A DNA stretch of 7,528 bases from contig CAJVYZ010000125.1 of assembly GCA_913009915.1 (NCBI GenBank), forward strand, positions 1 through 7,528. Reading direction: 5' to 3'. A model generated the notes under the pieces. That model saw nothing but the letters and a program-made list of their open reading frames with translations. It was not told the origin of the DNA and did not search any database. Shown here piece after piece: positions 6,989-7,528 of the stretch (positions within the stretch are counted from its first letter, which is position 1; each line of letters opens with the position of its first letter). The DNA comes from an uncultured Gemmatimonadota bacterium (GTDB lineage: Bacteria; Gemmatimonadota; Gemmatimonadetes; Gemmatimonadales; GWC2-71-9). Made by a program: the position numbers and the translations under genes.

Positions 6989-7528
6989 CTAGGCGGCCGC
7001 CTTGAGCTGTTGTTTCTTGTTGGGCAGACGCAACGTGAACGCGGCGCCTCCTTCAGGACAGTTCGCCGCGCTGACCGAGCCGCCATGCGTGTCGGCGACG
7101 CGGTCGACGATCGCCAATCCCAGACCGGTGCCGGTCTTCTTGGTTGTGAAGAAGGGCTCGAACGCTCGCGACAGCGTCTCCCTGTCCATCCCGACGCCAT
7201 CATCGACGAAGGAGATGAGGATCGCCGGCCCGCCTTGAGGCAGGTTGCTTTCCCTGATCCAGATATCGAGATGGCCTCCGTTGGCTGCCGCGTCGATGGC
7301 GTTGTCGGCAATATTAAGGAACGCTTGCATCAGTTGGGTATGGGAGCAATAGACCTTGGGCAAGTCGTCCGCAGCCGAAACAGAGACCCTGACCTTCTTG
7401 GATGTCGAGCGAAACCGGACCATATCGATGACTTCGTTGACGATGTTGGAGATATCGTGGGCCTTTTTTTCTAACATATCCTTCCGCGAGAATCCGAGGA
7501 TTCCTTTTAGCGCCCCCCACACATTGTC
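6989..7528 (-). CDS. sensor histidine kinase, C-terminal part (cut by window edge)
   Basis: The 179 visible residues hold the second half of a two-component sensor kinase, which autophosphorylates a histidine and passes the phosphate to a response regulator. The first residues, DNVWGALKGILGFSRKD, look like the part just after the H-box (compare HEInNPL...I.GFS), so the phospho-histidine probably lies a few codons off the right edge. The ATP-binding domain is complete: N-box NIADNAIDA, G1 box DDGVGMD, F-box FEPFFTTK, G2 box GTGLGLAIV. The protein ends soon after TLRLPNKKQQ. The frame is open to the edge; the internal GTG at 7522 is not a real start. The order kinase, then receiver fragment, is typical of an NtrB/NtrC-like pair. 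The sensor domain is outside the window. Confidence 0.94.
   Translation of the reverse strand, partial: DNVWGALKGILGFSRKDMLEKKAHDISNIVNEVIDMVRFRSTSKKVRVSVSAADDLPKVYCSHTQLMQAFLNIADNAIDAAANGGHLDIWIRESNLPQGGPAILISFVDDGVGMDRETLSRAFEPFFTTKKTGTGLGLAIVDRVADTHGGSVSAANCPEGGAAFTLRLPNKKQQLKAAA

Overview
The window reads as a GC-rich bacterial chromosome fragment (probably soil or other environmental), with tightly packed genes, one-base TAATG stop/start overlaps and weak Shine-Dalgarno sites. The F1-ATPase alpha sequence, the split ATP synthase locus and the Mla-type genes would fit Gemmatimonadota or a neighbouring phylum. That placement is a low-confidence impression, because no search was possible.

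Layout. Positions 1-1919 (minus) hold the start of the F1-ATPase gamma gene (atpG, cut by the left edge) and all of atpA. atpH is not upstream of atpA; instead a divergent gene for a ClC-type anion transporter with two CBS domains runs from 2030 to 3796 (plus). The 110-bp divergent spacer carries a perfect TTGTGA-N6-TCACAA palindrome of the CRP/FNR-family type. A compact inverted array of a 9-bp word fills the convergent spacer at 3797-3900. From 6318 back to 3901 (minus) there is a tight gene run: an MCE/MlaD-like lipid-transport protein, a Nudix hydrolase, and a regulator with a degenerate receiver-like N-terminus and an AraC-type helix-turn-helix. A second inverted array, built from an 8-bp word, lies inside the 3' end of the Nudix frame. 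At the right edge (6989-7528, minus) is the C-terminal half of a sensor histidine kinase.

The most unusual object is the ORF at 6350-6934 (minus). It is one open frame made of three unrelated pieces: about 30 residues of a response-regulator receiver, about 70 residues of UvrA (signature region of its second ATPase domain), and about 97 residues of the C-terminal half of an MlaF-type ABC ATPase. The pieces meet exactly at words that the neighbouring families share (SIADVL and DEPTTGL). The ORF has no Walker A motif, and no MlaE-type permease gene is visible. Two explanations fit: chimeric assembly through short conserved words, or a real recombination that destroyed three genes. The first is the simpler, and it would mean the kinase/regulator end does not truly belong next to the mla-like genes.

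How the genes relate. atpA and atpG make the F1 motor. The ClC transporter may share control with them through the central palindrome. The MlaF and MlaD pieces point to a phospholipid-transport operon whose permease and ATPase front half are missing here. The kinase and the receiver fragment are the remains of an ordinary two-component pair.
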